Shown piece after piece: positions 50,005-59,160 of a stretch of DNA of 64,000 bases. A program made the position numbers and the translations under genes. Every line of letters begins with the position of its first letter. Position 1 is the first letter of the stretch. The notes below the pieces were generated by a model, which saw nothing but the letters and a program-made list of their open reading frames with translations, was not told where the DNA came from and made no database searches. This DNA comes from an uncultured Oscillospiraceae bacterium. GTDB taxonomy: Bacteria; Bacillota; Clostridia; Oscillospirales; Ruminococcaceae. Where the stretch lies: positions 62,001-126,000 of the forward strand of contig CAJTZM010000001.1 in the NCBI GenBank assembly GCA_910583935.1, in the 5' to 3' direction.

Positions 50005-51198
50005 TTGAAAATTGAATGGAACCGAAAATATACAACCATCGCTGTTTATGCCGTGCTGGTGGTTATTGCATCCTTGGTCTGCTATAATGTACTGCACAAT
50101 TTTAATTCCTATAAAGCGGCTTTTCACAAATTGATTGATATCCTTCTGCCGGTTATTTACGGGTTTTCCATCGCTTTTGTGCTCGACCCGGTGACACGTT
50201 TTTTTGAAAAAAAGGTGCTGCCGAAAATCAGCAGGGGAAAGCTTTCCTCAAAATGGAACAAAGGGCTTTCGGTTTTGCTTACCTACCTTGTAGCGGTTTT
50301 GGTAATCGGTATTTTTTTGTCGGTGGTTATTCCACAGGTTACGGCGAGTATTGCAGGAATTATATCGAACCTTTCTATTTATTTGGGGAGGGTGAGTGAA
50401 TGGCTCAACGACCTGTTTGAAATGCTGCCGAAGGAGGAATGGTTTCAGGAAACGCTGGAAAAGATCAATGAATCGGCAAAAGCGATTCTGGAAACTTTCT
50501 ACAATTGGCTTTCAGCCTCTTTGCCGTTGGTGTTTAACGCCACAAAAAATCTGACAACGGGTCTTACCAATCTGGTTTTAGGCGTGATTATTTCGATTTA
50601 CTTCCTCTTTGGGAAGGAGCGCTTTTTCGCGCAGATCAAAAAATTTCTTTATGCGATGCTTCCGAAGGGCTTTGTGGAGAGGCTGATCGATATGACGCAT
50701 ACCAGCAACCGGATTTTCAGCGGCTTTATTTCCGGAAAACTTTTAGATTCCTTGATTATCGGTATTTTATGCTTTGTTGGTATGTCGGTTTTTAGAATGC
50801 CAATGGCAATGCTTGTCAGCGTAATTGTCGGCGTAACGAATGTTATTCCCTATTTCGGACCATTTATCGGCGCAATCCCCTCCGCTTTGATCGTTTTTCT
50901 GATCGACCCGATTAAGGCCCTCTGGTTTGTCCTTTTTGTCATCTGCCTGCAGCAGTTTGACGGAAATATTCTTGGCCCTCGTATCTTAGGAGACTCTATT
51001 GGTATGCCATCCTTTTGGGTTATTTTTTCCATTTTGCTGTTTGGCGGTTATTTGGGGGTGCTCGGCATGTTTATCGGCGTCCCGACATTCGCGGTTATCT
51101 ACTCAATTTTTAAGATTTGGACTGAGAGCCGTCTGAACCGGAAAAATTTGCCGGTGGATACAAAAAGCTATGCCTCTAAGGAGAATCCTTTGCTGTAA
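50005..51198 (+). CDS. AI-2E family transporter (UPF0118)
   Basis: 397 residues with eight predicted helices; the N-terminal pair is followed by an amphipathic middle region (WLNDLFEMLPKEEWF) and the conserved C-terminal block VTNVIPYFGPFIGAIPSA and QQFDGNILGPRILGDS. Members export small molecules or ions such as Na+(Li+)/H+; the substrate is unknown here. The start codon is TTG at 50005 with a GGGCGG site. About 100 bases after the ABC-F gene, it may be read through from there. Confidence 0.9.
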   Translation: MKIEWNRKYTTIAVYAVLVVIASLVCYNVLHNFNSYKAAFHKLIDILLPVIYGFSIAFVLDPVTRFFEKKVLPKISRGKLSSKWNKGLSVLLTYLVAVLVIGIFLSVVIPQVTASIAGIISNLSIYLGRVSEWLNDLFEMLPKEEWFQETLEKINESAKAILETFYNWLSASLPLVFNATKNLTTGLTNLVLGVIISIYFLFGKERFFAQIKKFLYAMLPKGFVERLIDMTHTSNRIFSGFISGKLLDSLIIGILCFVGMSVFRMPMAMLVSVIVGVTNVIPYFGPFIGAIPSALIVFLIDPIKALWFVLFVICLQQFDGNILGPRILGDSIGMPSFWVIFSILLFGGYLGVLGMFIGVPTFAVIYSIFKIWTESRLNRKNLPVDTKSYASKENPLL

Positions 51199-51221
51199 AG
51201 GCGGAGAAACATCCTTTTTCG

Positions 51222-51250
51222 TTGACGGTTGCCCTGTAAAAGGATATAAT
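51222..51250 (+). promoter_or_regulatory. sigma-A promoter of the miaB gene cluster
   Basis: TTGACG (51222-51227), 17 bases, TATAAT (51245-51250). Confidence 0.82.
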
Positions 51251-51294
51251 AATCCACAAGAACAAAAAGAAACGATGTCCTTTTGGAGGAATGT

Positions 51295-52713
51295 ATGAGC
51301 GGTAGAATCGAGTTGAACAGGAAGGATTTGGCCGAACAGGAGAAATGCATGGAAGCGGTGCGTAAAATCCTGTTGGATCGGTATCCGAACAGGCAGCCTT
51401 TGGCCTTTGTTCATAGCTATGGCTGTCAGCAGAATGTTTCCGACGGGGAGAAGCTTTGCGGAATGCTGGCGGAAATGGGCTATGGCTTTACCAATCAGGA
51501 ATCGCAGGCGGACTGCATTCTTTTCAACACCTGCGCCGTTCGAGAAAATGCGGAATTCCGCATTTTCGGCAATGTCGGCAACCTGAAACGCTATAAAAGG
51601 GTAAATCCGAATCTCATTATCGGTCTGTGCGGCTGTATGATGCAGCAGGAGCATGTGGCAAAAAAAATCAGGGAAAGCTATCCTTATGTCGACTTGATTT
51701 TTGGTACACACGCCTCGCACCTTTTTCCTTTTATGCTGAAAAAGCGTCTGGAGGGACAAAAGCATGTGGAGGAAATTGAAAATCACAATGGATTGATTGT
51801 AGAGGATTTGCCTGTTTTGCGGGACGGCGCGTTTAAAGCCTGGCTTCCGGTGATGTATGGATGCGATAATTTTTGTACCTATTGCATTGTCCCGTATGTT
51901 CGGGGCCGGGAACGCAGCCGCCGGCCGGAAAAAATTTTAGAAGAGGTAGAACAGTTAGCCAAAAAAGGATATAAAGAGATTATGCTTTTAGGGCAGAACG
52001 TCAATTCTTATGGAAAGGGCTTGGAGGAGCCGGTTGATTTTACCGAACTGCTGCGCCGGATTGACGATGTGGAAGGGGACTTTCGGGTTCGGTTTATGAC
52101 CTCCCACCCCAAAGACTGCACCCGTGAGATGATTGATACAATCGCCCAAAGCCAAAAGCTGTGCCATCATATTCATCTGCCGGTACAAAGCGGATCAAAC
52201 CGGATTCTTCGGCAGATGAACCGCTGCTATGATACAAAGCAGTATCTGGATTTGATTGCATATGCCAAGGAAAAAATTCCGGATGTGACGCTTTCCAGCG
52301 ATATCATTGTCGGCTTTCCCGGTGAGACATATGAGGATTTTTGCCGGACGCTGGATTTGATCCGACAGGTGGAATACGATTTTCTGTTCACCTTTATCTA
52401 CTCCAAAAGAGTTGGAACCAAAGCGGCGCAGATGGAGGATCCCGTTCCGGCACAGGAGAAATCAAAATGGTTTCGTGCGCTTTTAGAAGAGCAGAGCACT
52501 ATTGGACAAAAACGCAACGAAAAGCGAATTGGCACCGTTTTGCAGGTGTTGGTGGACGGCTCTGGCAAGGAAGGGACAGGCCGGGTGGGAGGCAAAAGCG
52601 GCGGAAACATTACGGTCGAGTTTTTGGGCGATGCTTCTTTGATCGGGCAGCTGGTAAACGTAAAAATTACACAGGCGCATAATTGGGGCGTTATCGGAGA
52701 AAAACTGGAGTAG
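51295..52713 (+). CDS. miaB: tRNA-2-methylthio-N6-dimethylallyladenosine synthase
   Basis: 472 residues; radical SAM methylthiotransferase acting on A37 of tRNAs. It has the N-terminal UPF0004 domain (YGCQQNVSD, NTCAVRENAE, LCGCMMQQE with its three Cys for the second cluster), the radical SAM motif CDNFCTYCIVPYVRGRE, and a C-terminal TRAM domain. ATG 51295 has GGAGG upstream. It works after MiaA, encoded 5 kb downstream in the same cluster. Confidence 0.96.
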   Translation: MSGRIELNRKDLAEQEKCMEAVRKILLDRYPNRQPLAFVHSYGCQQNVSDGEKLCGMLAEMGYGFTNQESQADCILFNTCAVRENAEFRIFGNVGNLKRYKRVNPNLIIGLCGCMMQQEHVAKKIRESYPYVDLIFGTHASHLFPFMLKKRLEGQKHVEEIENHNGLIVEDLPVLRDGAFKAWLPVMYGCDNFCTYCIVPYVRGRERSRRPEKILEEVEQLAKKGYKEIMLLGQNVNSYGKGLEEPVDFTELLRRIDDVEGDFRVRFMTSHPKDCTREMIDTIAQSQKLCHHIHLPVQSGSNRILRQMNRCYDTKQYLDLIAYAKEKIPDVTLSSDIIVGFPGETYEDFCRTLDLIRQVEYDFLFTFIYSKRVGTKAAQMEDPVPAQEKSKWFRALLEEQSTIGQKRNEKRIGTVLQVLVDGSGKEGTGRVGGKSGGNITVEFLGDASLIGQLVNVKITQAHNWGVIGEKLE

Positions 52714-52771
52714 AGCAATCCAGCAGATGGGCGTTTGCATCAAGATTTTGTTAAATTTAGGAGGAAGTACA

Positions 52772-53179
52772 ATGGATATTATCAAGATGGCAAGAGAACT
52801 GGGAAAGGCGATTCAGGAGGATGACAGATATCTTGCCCTGCGCTTGGCAACACAGTCAAATGATGAGGATCAGGCCCTGCAGGATATGATCGGCGAGTTT
52901 AACCTCAAGCGGGTGGCGCTGAATCAGGAGGTGCAAAAGCAGGATAAGGACCAGGAGAAAATGAATCAGCTGGACCAGCAGATCAAACAGCTGTATCAGA
53001 AAATTATGTCTTACCCGAAAATGGTGGTTTACAATGGGGCCAAAAAAGAAGTGGATGCGATGATGAACTATATTAACCGCATTTTGGTCCTGAGTGTAAA
53101 CGGCGAGGACCCGGACTCGGTAGAAATGTCGGATACATCCTGTACCGGCAGCTGCTCTACCTGCGGCGGCTGCAATTAG
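52772..53179 (+). CDS. ylbF: YlbF/YmcA family protein with Cys-rich tail
   Basis: 135 residues of the YlbF domain, mostly helical (MARELGKAIQEDDRYLALRLA, LDQQIKQLYQKIM). In Bacillus, YlbF, YmcA and YaaT form an iron-sulfur complex that guides RNase Y. The C-terminal CTGSCSTCGGCN carries four Cys that could hold a cluster, which fits that role. ATG 52772 follows AGGAGG. The gene lies between miaB and mutS as in many Clostridia. Confidence 0.88.
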   Translation: MDIIKMARELGKAIQEDDRYLALRLATQSNDEDQALQDMIGEFNLKRVALNQEVQKQDKDQEKMNQLDQQIKQLYQKIMSYPKMVVYNGAKKEVDAMMNYINRILVLSVNGEDPDSVEMSDTSCTGSCSTCGGCN

Positions 53180-53189
53180 CAATTTTGGG

Positions 53190-53216
53190 CCGCACCGAAA
53201 AATTCGGTGCGGTTTC
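53190..53216 (+). terminator. hairpin after ylbF (weak terminator)
   Basis: CCGCACCGAA and TTCGGTGCGG form a perfect 10-base stem, followed by TTTCTCGT. The weak T run could let part of transcription into mutS. Confidence 0.6.
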
Positions 53217-53242
53217 TCGTATTGGACAATGGAGGCGCACAG

Positions 53243-55861
53243 ATGGCAAAACTATCTCCGATGATGGAGCAGTATTTTTCAATCAAAAAGAATCACCCAG
53301 ATCAGATCCTGTTTTTTCGACTGGGCGATTTTTATGAAATGTTCTTTGACGATGCGAAGTTGGCCTCGAAAGAACTGGAACTGACCCTTACCGGGCGGGA
53401 TTGCGGGCAGGAGGAGCGGGCTCCCATGTGCGGAATCCCGTATCATAGCTGCGAGGCGTATATTCAGCGCCTGATCAAAAAAGGCTATAAGGTGGCAATC
53501 TGTGAGCAGATGGAGGATCCTGCGCTTGCAAAGGGGCTGGTAAAGCGAGAGGTTACCCGCGTGATTACGCCGGGAACGATCATAGAAACCAGTATGCTTG
53601 ACGAAGGCTCCAACAATTATATCGGCAGTATTTTTTGTCGGCCGGATGGGTATGGACTATGCTTTACAGATATTTCCACCGGCGAAATTCAAGCCACGCA
53701 GCTGGAGGAAAATGAGTATGAAGAAAAGCTGATCAATGATCTAGCACGCTTTTCTCTTTCGGAACTGATTTTTAACGGCGCGATGTTGGATCGAAAAAAT
53801 GTCTGCGATTTTATAAAAAACAAGCTTGACTGTTCCACCAATCTGCTGGATGATGAGGATATTGGCTATCAGGATAGCGAGCAGATTGTTTTGCGGCATT
53901 TTCATATAGCTGATTTGGCGAAAATTTCGTTGGATAACAAGCCGTTTTGCAGAATGGCGGTTTCTTCCTTGCTACAATATCTAAGCCAGACGCAGAAAAA
54001 CGGGCTGGAGCGGCTTTTGTCGATCCATTTTTATCAGGAAAGCCAGTATATGAATTTGGATTTGACTGCGCGGCGGAATCTGGAATTGACGCAAACCCTG
54101 CGGACGGGAGAAAAACGCGGCTCCCTTTTATGGGTGCTGGACCGGACCCGTACCGCGATGGGTAAGCGAATGATCAAAAGCTTTATCGAGCAGCCGCTTA
54201 ATCATCCGTCTTTTATCAATAAACGGCTTAACGCGGTGGAGGAACTGTACAGGGAAGGCGTTTTGCGCCAGGAACTCATTTATGCTTTGGGCGGCATTTT
54301 TGATTTGGACAGACTGATGACCAAGGTGGTCTATGGAAGCGCTACGCCCCGAGATTTAAAGGCGCTGCAAAGTACGGCGGAAAAAATTCCGCCGCTTCGC
54401 ATGCGGCTGGAGCCGGTACAAAGCCAATATCTGCGGGAAATTTTTGCGGATCTGGATCCTTTGGAGGATTTGGCGGCCTTACTGAGCAAAGCGATTTGCG
54501 ACGATCCGCCGGTTGCGGTAAAGGAAGGCGGCGTGATCAAAGAAGGTTACAGCGCCGAGCTGGATGAGCTGCGTAATTTGGTTGGGAACACAAAGGAATA
54601 TATTGCCAGGATTGAAGCGAGAGAAAAAGAAAACACCGGGATCCGAACGTTAAAAATTGGATATAACCGGGTATTCGGCTATTATTTGGAGGTTTCCAAG
54701 TCTTTTCTGTCCGAGGTGCCGGACACCTACATTCGAAAACAAACCTTGGCCAACTGCGAGCGATATATTACTCAGGAGTTAAAGGAGCTGGAAGATAAAA
54801 TTGTGACGGCCGGAGAGCGCATCCTGCGCTTAGAAGCGGCGCTTTTTGACGAGGTGCGCCGTTTTGCCGCCCAGCAGCTTTCGCGGACACAGCAGACCTC
54901 CAACGCCGTTGCGCGGCTGGACGTGTTTTGCTCCTTGGCGGCAGTCGCTGTCAGCAACCGCTATGTACGCCCTTCGGTTGATCTATCGGACGAAATCAAA
55001 ATCCAGGATGGACGGCACCCTGTAGTAGAGGAAATTTTAAAAGATGTACCTTTTGTGGCAAACGATACATATCTGAACCGAAGCGACCGCCAGATTGCCA
55101 TTATTACCGGTCCGAACATGGCCGGCAAGTCGACCTATATGCGGCAGACGGCTTTGATTGTTTTAATGGCGCAGCTGGGTTCCTTCGTGCCGGCATCTTC
55201 CGCCTCCATTGGTGTAGTGGATGGAATTTTTACACGAGTCGGTGCATCGGACGATTTGACCTCTGGCCAATCCACCTTCATGGTGGAGATGAACGAGGTG
55301 GCGCGCATTTTAAAAAATGCTACCCGAAAGAGCCTTTTGATCCTCGATGAAATTGGAAGAGGAACATCAACCTTTGATGGGATGAGCATAGCCCGTGCTG
55401 TATTAGAGTATATTGCGGACCGGCGCGGATTAGGCGCTAAAACGCTGTTTGCCACCCATTATCACGAGCTGACGGATTTGGAGTCGGTACTAAGCTGCGT
55501 AAAAAACTATAATATTGCAGTGAAAAAACGGGGAGATGAAATCACTTTTTTGAGAAGGATCGTGCCTGGCGGTGCGGACGACAGCTATGGAATCGAGGTT
55601 TCTAAGCTGGCCGGTATCCCTGATCCGGTGATTAAAAGAGCCCATGAAATCCTTTCTAAGCTGGAAAAAGGCGAGTTGATTTCTCTTCCGCAAAGCGAAA
55701 AGAGAAAAACCGCTTCCCAAGAGGCGCAAACGGGTCAGCTGGCTTTTCTCCCTTTGCAGGATGGCGCGTTGCGGGAGCGTCTGACAAGAGTTGATTTGAA
55801 TGCATTGACGCCGATTGAAGCGCTGAACATTTTATTTGAGTTAAAGGCTATGCTGAAATAA
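53243..55861 (+). CDS. mutS: DNA mismatch repair protein MutS
   Basis: 872 residues. The mismatch-reading motif FFRLGDFYEMF (Phe-x-Glu) is at about residues 27-37, the ABC ATPase has Walker A ITGPNMAGKSTYMRQ, and DEIGRGTSTFDGMSIARAV and the ATHYHELT motif follow. The C-terminal helix-turn-helix ends the protein. ATG 53243 follows GGAGG; the longer frame from GTG 53207 overlaps the upstream hairpin. Confidence 0.97.
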   Translation: MAKLSPMMEQYFSIKKNHPDQILFFRLGDFYEMFFDDAKLASKELELTLTGRDCGQEERAPMCGIPYHSCEAYIQRLIKKGYKVAICEQMEDPALAKGLVKREVTRVITPGTIIETSMLDEGSNNYIGSIFCRPDGYGLCFTDISTGEIQATQLEENEYEEKLINDLARFSLSELIFNGAMLDRKNVCDFIKNKLDCSTNLLDDEDIGYQDSEQIVLRHFHIADLAKISLDNKPFCRMAVSSLLQYLSQTQKNGLERLLSIHFYQESQYMNLDLTARRNLELTQTLRTGEKRGSLLWVLDRTRTAMGKRMIKSFIEQPLNHPSFINKRLNAVEELYREGVLRQELIYALGGIFDLDRLMTKVVYGSATPRDLKALQSTAEKIPPLRMRLEPVQSQYLREIFADLDPLEDLAALLSKAICDDPPVAVKEGGVIKEGYSAELDELRNLVGNTKEYIARIEAREKENTGIRTLKIGYNRVFGYYLEVSKSFLSEVPDTYIRKQTLANCERYITQELKELEDKIVTAGERILRLEAALFDEVRRFAAQQLSRTQQTSNAVARLDVFCSLAAVAVSNRYVRPSVDLSDEIKIQDGRHPVVEEILKDVPFVANDTYLNRSDRQIAIITGPNMAGKSTYMRQTALIVLMAQLGSFVPASSASIGVVDGIFTRVGASDDLTSGQSTFMVEMNEVARILKNATRKSLLILDEIGRGTSTFDGMSIARAVLEYIADRRGLGAKTLFATHYHELTDLESVLSCVKNYNIAVKKRGDEITFLRRIVPGGADDSYGIEVSKLAGIPDPVIKRAHEILSKLEKGELISLPQSEKRKTASQEAQTGQLAFLPLQDGALRERLTRVDLNALTPIEALNILFELKAMLK

Positions 55862-55880
55862 GAAAAAAGGAGGCCGCATT

Positions 55881-57902
55881 TTGGGTATTATCCATGTGTT
55901 GGATAAAACAGTAGCGGAGCTGATCGCTGCCGGAGAGGTTGTGGAGCGTCCTTCTTCTGCGGTGAAAGAACTGATCGAAAATGCAATCGACGCAAAAGCG
56001 GCGGCAATTACGGTTGAAATCAAAAAAGGCGGCCTGTCTTTTATACGGGTAACGGACGATGGATGCGGATTCTATCCGGAGGATGTGAAAAACGCTTTTT
56101 TGCGCCATGCGACCAGTAAGGTAAAAAGCGCGCAGGATTTAGATGCGATTTGTACCATGGGCTTTCGCGGCGAGGCACTGGCCTCTATCGCTGCGGTGGC
56201 AAAGGTCGAGCTGTTGTCCCGGCAAAAGGCTGCGGTCGAAGGGGTCCGTTACCAGATTGACGCTTCGGAGGAAATTGCCTGCGAGCCGGCAGGCTGTCCT
56301 GTTGGGACGACAATTATCGTAAGAGATTTGTTTTATAATACGCCTGCCAGATTGAAATTTTTGAAAAAGGACGCGTCGGAAGCTAATTCGGTGAGCGCAA
56401 TTGTGGAAAAAATTGCGTTGGCGCATCCAGAGGTTTCCTTCTGTCTGATTCGCGACGGACAGCAGAAGCTTCGTACCCCGGGGGATGGCCAGCTGCTTTC
56501 GGCGATCTACTCGGTGTTTGGCCGGGATTTTGCATCAGGGCTTTTGCCGGTAGATTATCAATCGAACGGCCTTTCGATTAAAGGCTTTATTTCAAAGCCC
56601 CATATGGCCAGAGCAAGCCGTTCCATGCAGAATTTTTATGTGAATCGCCGTTATGTAAAATCAAGAACCTGTGCTGCGGCATTGGAAGAAGGCTATAAGC
56701 ATTCGATTATGACAGGAAAATTTCCAGCCTGCGTTTTGGACCTTCAAATTTCCCCGCAGTCAGTGGATGTGAATGTGCATCCGGCAAAAATCGAGGTGCG
56801 CTTTGAAAAGGAAAAGCCAGTTTTTGATTTGGTGTATTTTGCGGTAAAAAGCGCTCTGCGTACTGGCGATCTGACAGTAGAGGGACATTTTGGAAAATCC
56901 GAATTTTCCGCGCCAAAACGGCCGGATACAGAACAGATGAAGGAAAGGATGAACGCCGGGGAGTTTCGAAGTCTTTTTGTGAAAGAACCGGTGGTGTATC
57001 AGGGCCTTCCTTTCAACAAGAAGCTGCCGGATTTGGCTGTCGAAGGGTATTTTGAAGATGATTCCTCTAAATGGCTTTTTTCCGATTATTCGTCACCGGC
57101 CCCTTTGGATCCAAATGCTTTTATAGATCAGCAAAATGGAAGGCTGAATCCCCCACAGAATGTCAAAAGCTCATTGGATATTGAGGTGGAAGAGGCCTTT
57201 ATACCCCATTATTCAAAGACGGATAGGGGAGAAAGCGCGCAAAAAACAGCTGGAGAGCCTGCTTTTTGGAATGGAGGAAAGAGCGCATCTGCCTTTTCTG
57301 AGCAGCAAACGATTCTTCCGTCCTTCTCCACCTATGAGAATCTGCGTTATATTGGTGAAGTATTCTGTACCTATATACTATTCGAAGGGGAAAACCGTTT
57401 GGTTTTGGTAGATAAGCATGCAGCACATGAAAGAATTCTGTATAACCGGCTGAAAAAAGGTGAGGTTCGGCAGTTTATGCAGAACCTGCTGTCTCCCATT
57501 CCGGTATTGTTGTCCCGGCAGGAGCATTCTGCCGCACTGGATCATCTGGATACGCTTTTGGAATGCGGATTTGAAGCAGAGGATTTTGGAAACGGTACTC
57601 TATTGATTCGCAGCGCCCCTATGTGGCTGGAAAACGCGCAGATTGAACAAACGGTAGGAGAGATTTGCGGTTATCTTGTGCAGGGAAGACAGGATGTTTC
57701 CCCTGAAAAGCTGGATTGGCTGTATCACAATATTTCCTGTCGTGCCGCGATCAAGGGAGGAGATCATAGCACGCCAGAGGAATTAAAGGAAATTCTCAGA
57801 CTGATGCAGGAGGATAAAACGGTGTTTCACTGCCCGCACGGAAGACCGGTAGCGATTAATCTGACCAAAAAAGAAATAGAAAAACAATTTGGGAGGGTAT
57901 AG
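55881..57902 (+). CDS. mutL: DNA mismatch repair protein MutL
   Basis: 673 residues, GHKL ATPase at the N-terminus (VAELIAAGEVVERPSSAVKELIENAIDA, DDGCGF, GFRGEALASIAAV). The C-terminal endonuclease domain has DKHAAHERILYN (residues 511-522), SCRAAIKGGD and CPHGRP, so it is the nicking kind without MutH. In DQHA(X)2E(X)4E the last Glu is Asn522 here. The start is TTG 55881 with AAGGAGG upstream. It is 19 bases after mutS. Confidence 0.96.
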   Translation: MGIIHVLDKTVAELIAAGEVVERPSSAVKELIENAIDAKAAAITVEIKKGGLSFIRVTDDGCGFYPEDVKNAFLRHATSKVKSAQDLDAICTMGFRGEALASIAAVAKVELLSRQKAAVEGVRYQIDASEEIACEPAGCPVGTTIIVRDLFYNTPARLKFLKKDASEANSVSAIVEKIALAHPEVSFCLIRDGQQKLRTPGDGQLLSAIYSVFGRDFASGLLPVDYQSNGLSIKGFISKPHMARASRSMQNFYVNRRYVKSRTCAAALEEGYKHSIMTGKFPACVLDLQISPQSVDVNVHPAKIEVRFEKEKPVFDLVYFAVKSALRTGDLTVEGHFGKSEFSAPKRPDTEQMKERMNAGEFRSLFVKEPVVYQGLPFNKKLPDLAVEGYFEDDSSKWLFSDYSSPAPLDPNAFIDQQNGRLNPPQNVKSSLDIEVEEAFIPHYSKTDRGESAQKTAGEPAFWNGGKSASAFSEQQTILPSFSTYENLRYIGEVFCTYILFEGENRLVLVDKHAAHERILYNRLKKGEVRQFMQNLLSPIPVLLSRQEHSAALDHLDTLLECGFEAEDFGNGTLLIRSAPMWLENAQIEQTVGEICGYLVQGRQDVSPEKLDWLYHNISCRAAIKGGDHSTPEELKEILRLMQEDKTVFHCPHGRPVAINLTKKEIEKQFGRV

Positions 57903-57903
57903 T

Positions 57904-58869
57904 ATGTCGGAAAAGGCGCAGTCTATCCCTGTCGTTGCCGTTGTAGGGCCTACCGCGTCGGGAAAAAGCGCTTTAGCGGTTGCATTGGCGCAGTTGTGGG
58001 ACGGGGAAATCGTGTCTGCCGATTCAAAGCAGATTTACCGTTATATGTCGGTAGGCACGGCTGTGCCCACTTTTGAGGAAATGGCGGGGGTCCCGCACCA
58101 TCTTCTGCAATTTTTAGATCCAGACGAAACCTTTAGCGTAGCGGACTATGTCTGTTTGGCAAAAGCGGTTATCCAAGAAATTTACGACAGAAAAAAGCTT
58201 CCTGTCCTGGCCGGCGGAACCGGCTTATACATTCGTTCTTTATTGGACAATATAACCTTTTTTGAAAACAAAAGCGATCCTGCGCTTCGTCAAGAGCTGG
58301 AGAAAACGGCGGCAGAAAAGGGAAATCTATTTTTGCTGGATATATTAAGAGGCTTTGACCCGCAGCTGGCGCAGAGCCTGCACCCCAACAATCTGGGGCG
58401 GATTATCCGCGGGATTGAGGCGTATCGTCTGACAGGTATTCCTCTATCTGAGCAGCAAAAGGCATCCAGACAGCGTCCCTCTCCCTACCATTGCTGTATG
58501 ATCGGGCTTGCGTTTAGAGACCGCCAGCTTCTTTATCAGAGAATTGACAGAAGGGTAGAAAGGATGATGGAAAACGGCCTGCTGGAAGAAATCCAGGAGC
58601 TGGTGCGCAGAGGATACTCCCAAACGGCAGCTCAGGCAATCGGCTATAAGGAGTTTTTCGATTATTTGCAAGGGAAAGGCACGTTAGGTGAAGCGATCAG
58701 TCAGGTGCAGCAGGAATCAAGACGGTATGCCAAGCGGCAGATGACCTGGTTTCGGAAGGATGAAAAGGTAAATTGGCTTTACATTGACGATTATGACGAT
58801 TATAATGAAGTTGTGGCACAGGCGGCTGAGATCGTGAGAAATCAGCTTGGGAAACCGGCTGTTTTTTAG
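57904..58869 (+). CDS. miaA: tRNA dimethylallyltransferase
   Basis: 321 residues; transfers dimethylallyl to A37 of tRNA. Motifs: GPTASGKSALAVALA (P-loop), SADSKQIYRYMSVGTA and AGGTGLYIRSLLDNI, and KRQMTWFRKDEKVNW near the end. ATG 57904 with GGGAGG upstream; it begins two bases after mutL ends. Confidence 0.96.
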   Translation: MSEKAQSIPVVAVVGPTASGKSALAVALAQLWDGEIVSADSKQIYRYMSVGTAVPTFEEMAGVPHHLLQFLDPDETFSVADYVCLAKAVIQEIYDRKKLPVLAGGTGLYIRSLLDNITFFENKSDPALRQELEKTAAEKGNLFLLDILRGFDPQLAQSLHPNNLGRIIRGIEAYRLTGIPLSEQQKASRQRPSPYHCCMIGLAFRDRQLLYQRIDRRVERMMENGLLEEIQELVRRGYSQTAAQAIGYKEFFDYLQGKGTLGEAISQVQQESRRYAKRQMTWFRKDEKVNWLYIDDYDDYNEVVAQAAEIVRNQLGKPAVF

Positions 58870-58902
58870 TTATTTCATCTGAAAGAAGAAAGGACGGAGA
58901 AT

Positions 58903-59154
58903 ATGAACAAAGGTATGAATTTACAGGACGTTTTTCTAAATCAGGCGAGAAGAGAAAAAATTGCCGTAACCATCTTTTTAACCAACGGTTTTCAGTTTAA
59001 AGGAACTGTAAAAGGGTTTGACACCTATGTGGTCATTCTGGATTCGGATGGAAAACAGAATTTGGTCTATAAGCATGCGGTGTCAACCATCATTCCGGCA
59101 AAACCAATCAGCATTCTGGATTCAGTAGACAGAGATGAGGAAGGGGACCGATAA
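58903..59154 (+). CDS. hfq: RNA chaperone Hfq
   Basis: 83 residues with both Sm motifs: VTIFLTNGFQFKGTVKGFDTYVVIL and NLVYKHAVSTIIPAK. It helps small RNAs pair with mRNAs. The short acidic tail (DSVDRDEEGDR) is like other Firmicutes forms. It follows miaA, the same order as in Escherichia coli and Bacillus. GGACGG stands before the ATG. Confidence 0.97.
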   Translation: MNKGMNLQDVFLNQARREKIAVTIFLTNGFQFKGTVKGFDTYVVILDSDGKQNLVYKHAVSTIIPAKPISILDSVDRDEEGDR

Positions 59155-59160
59155 AGCGTC

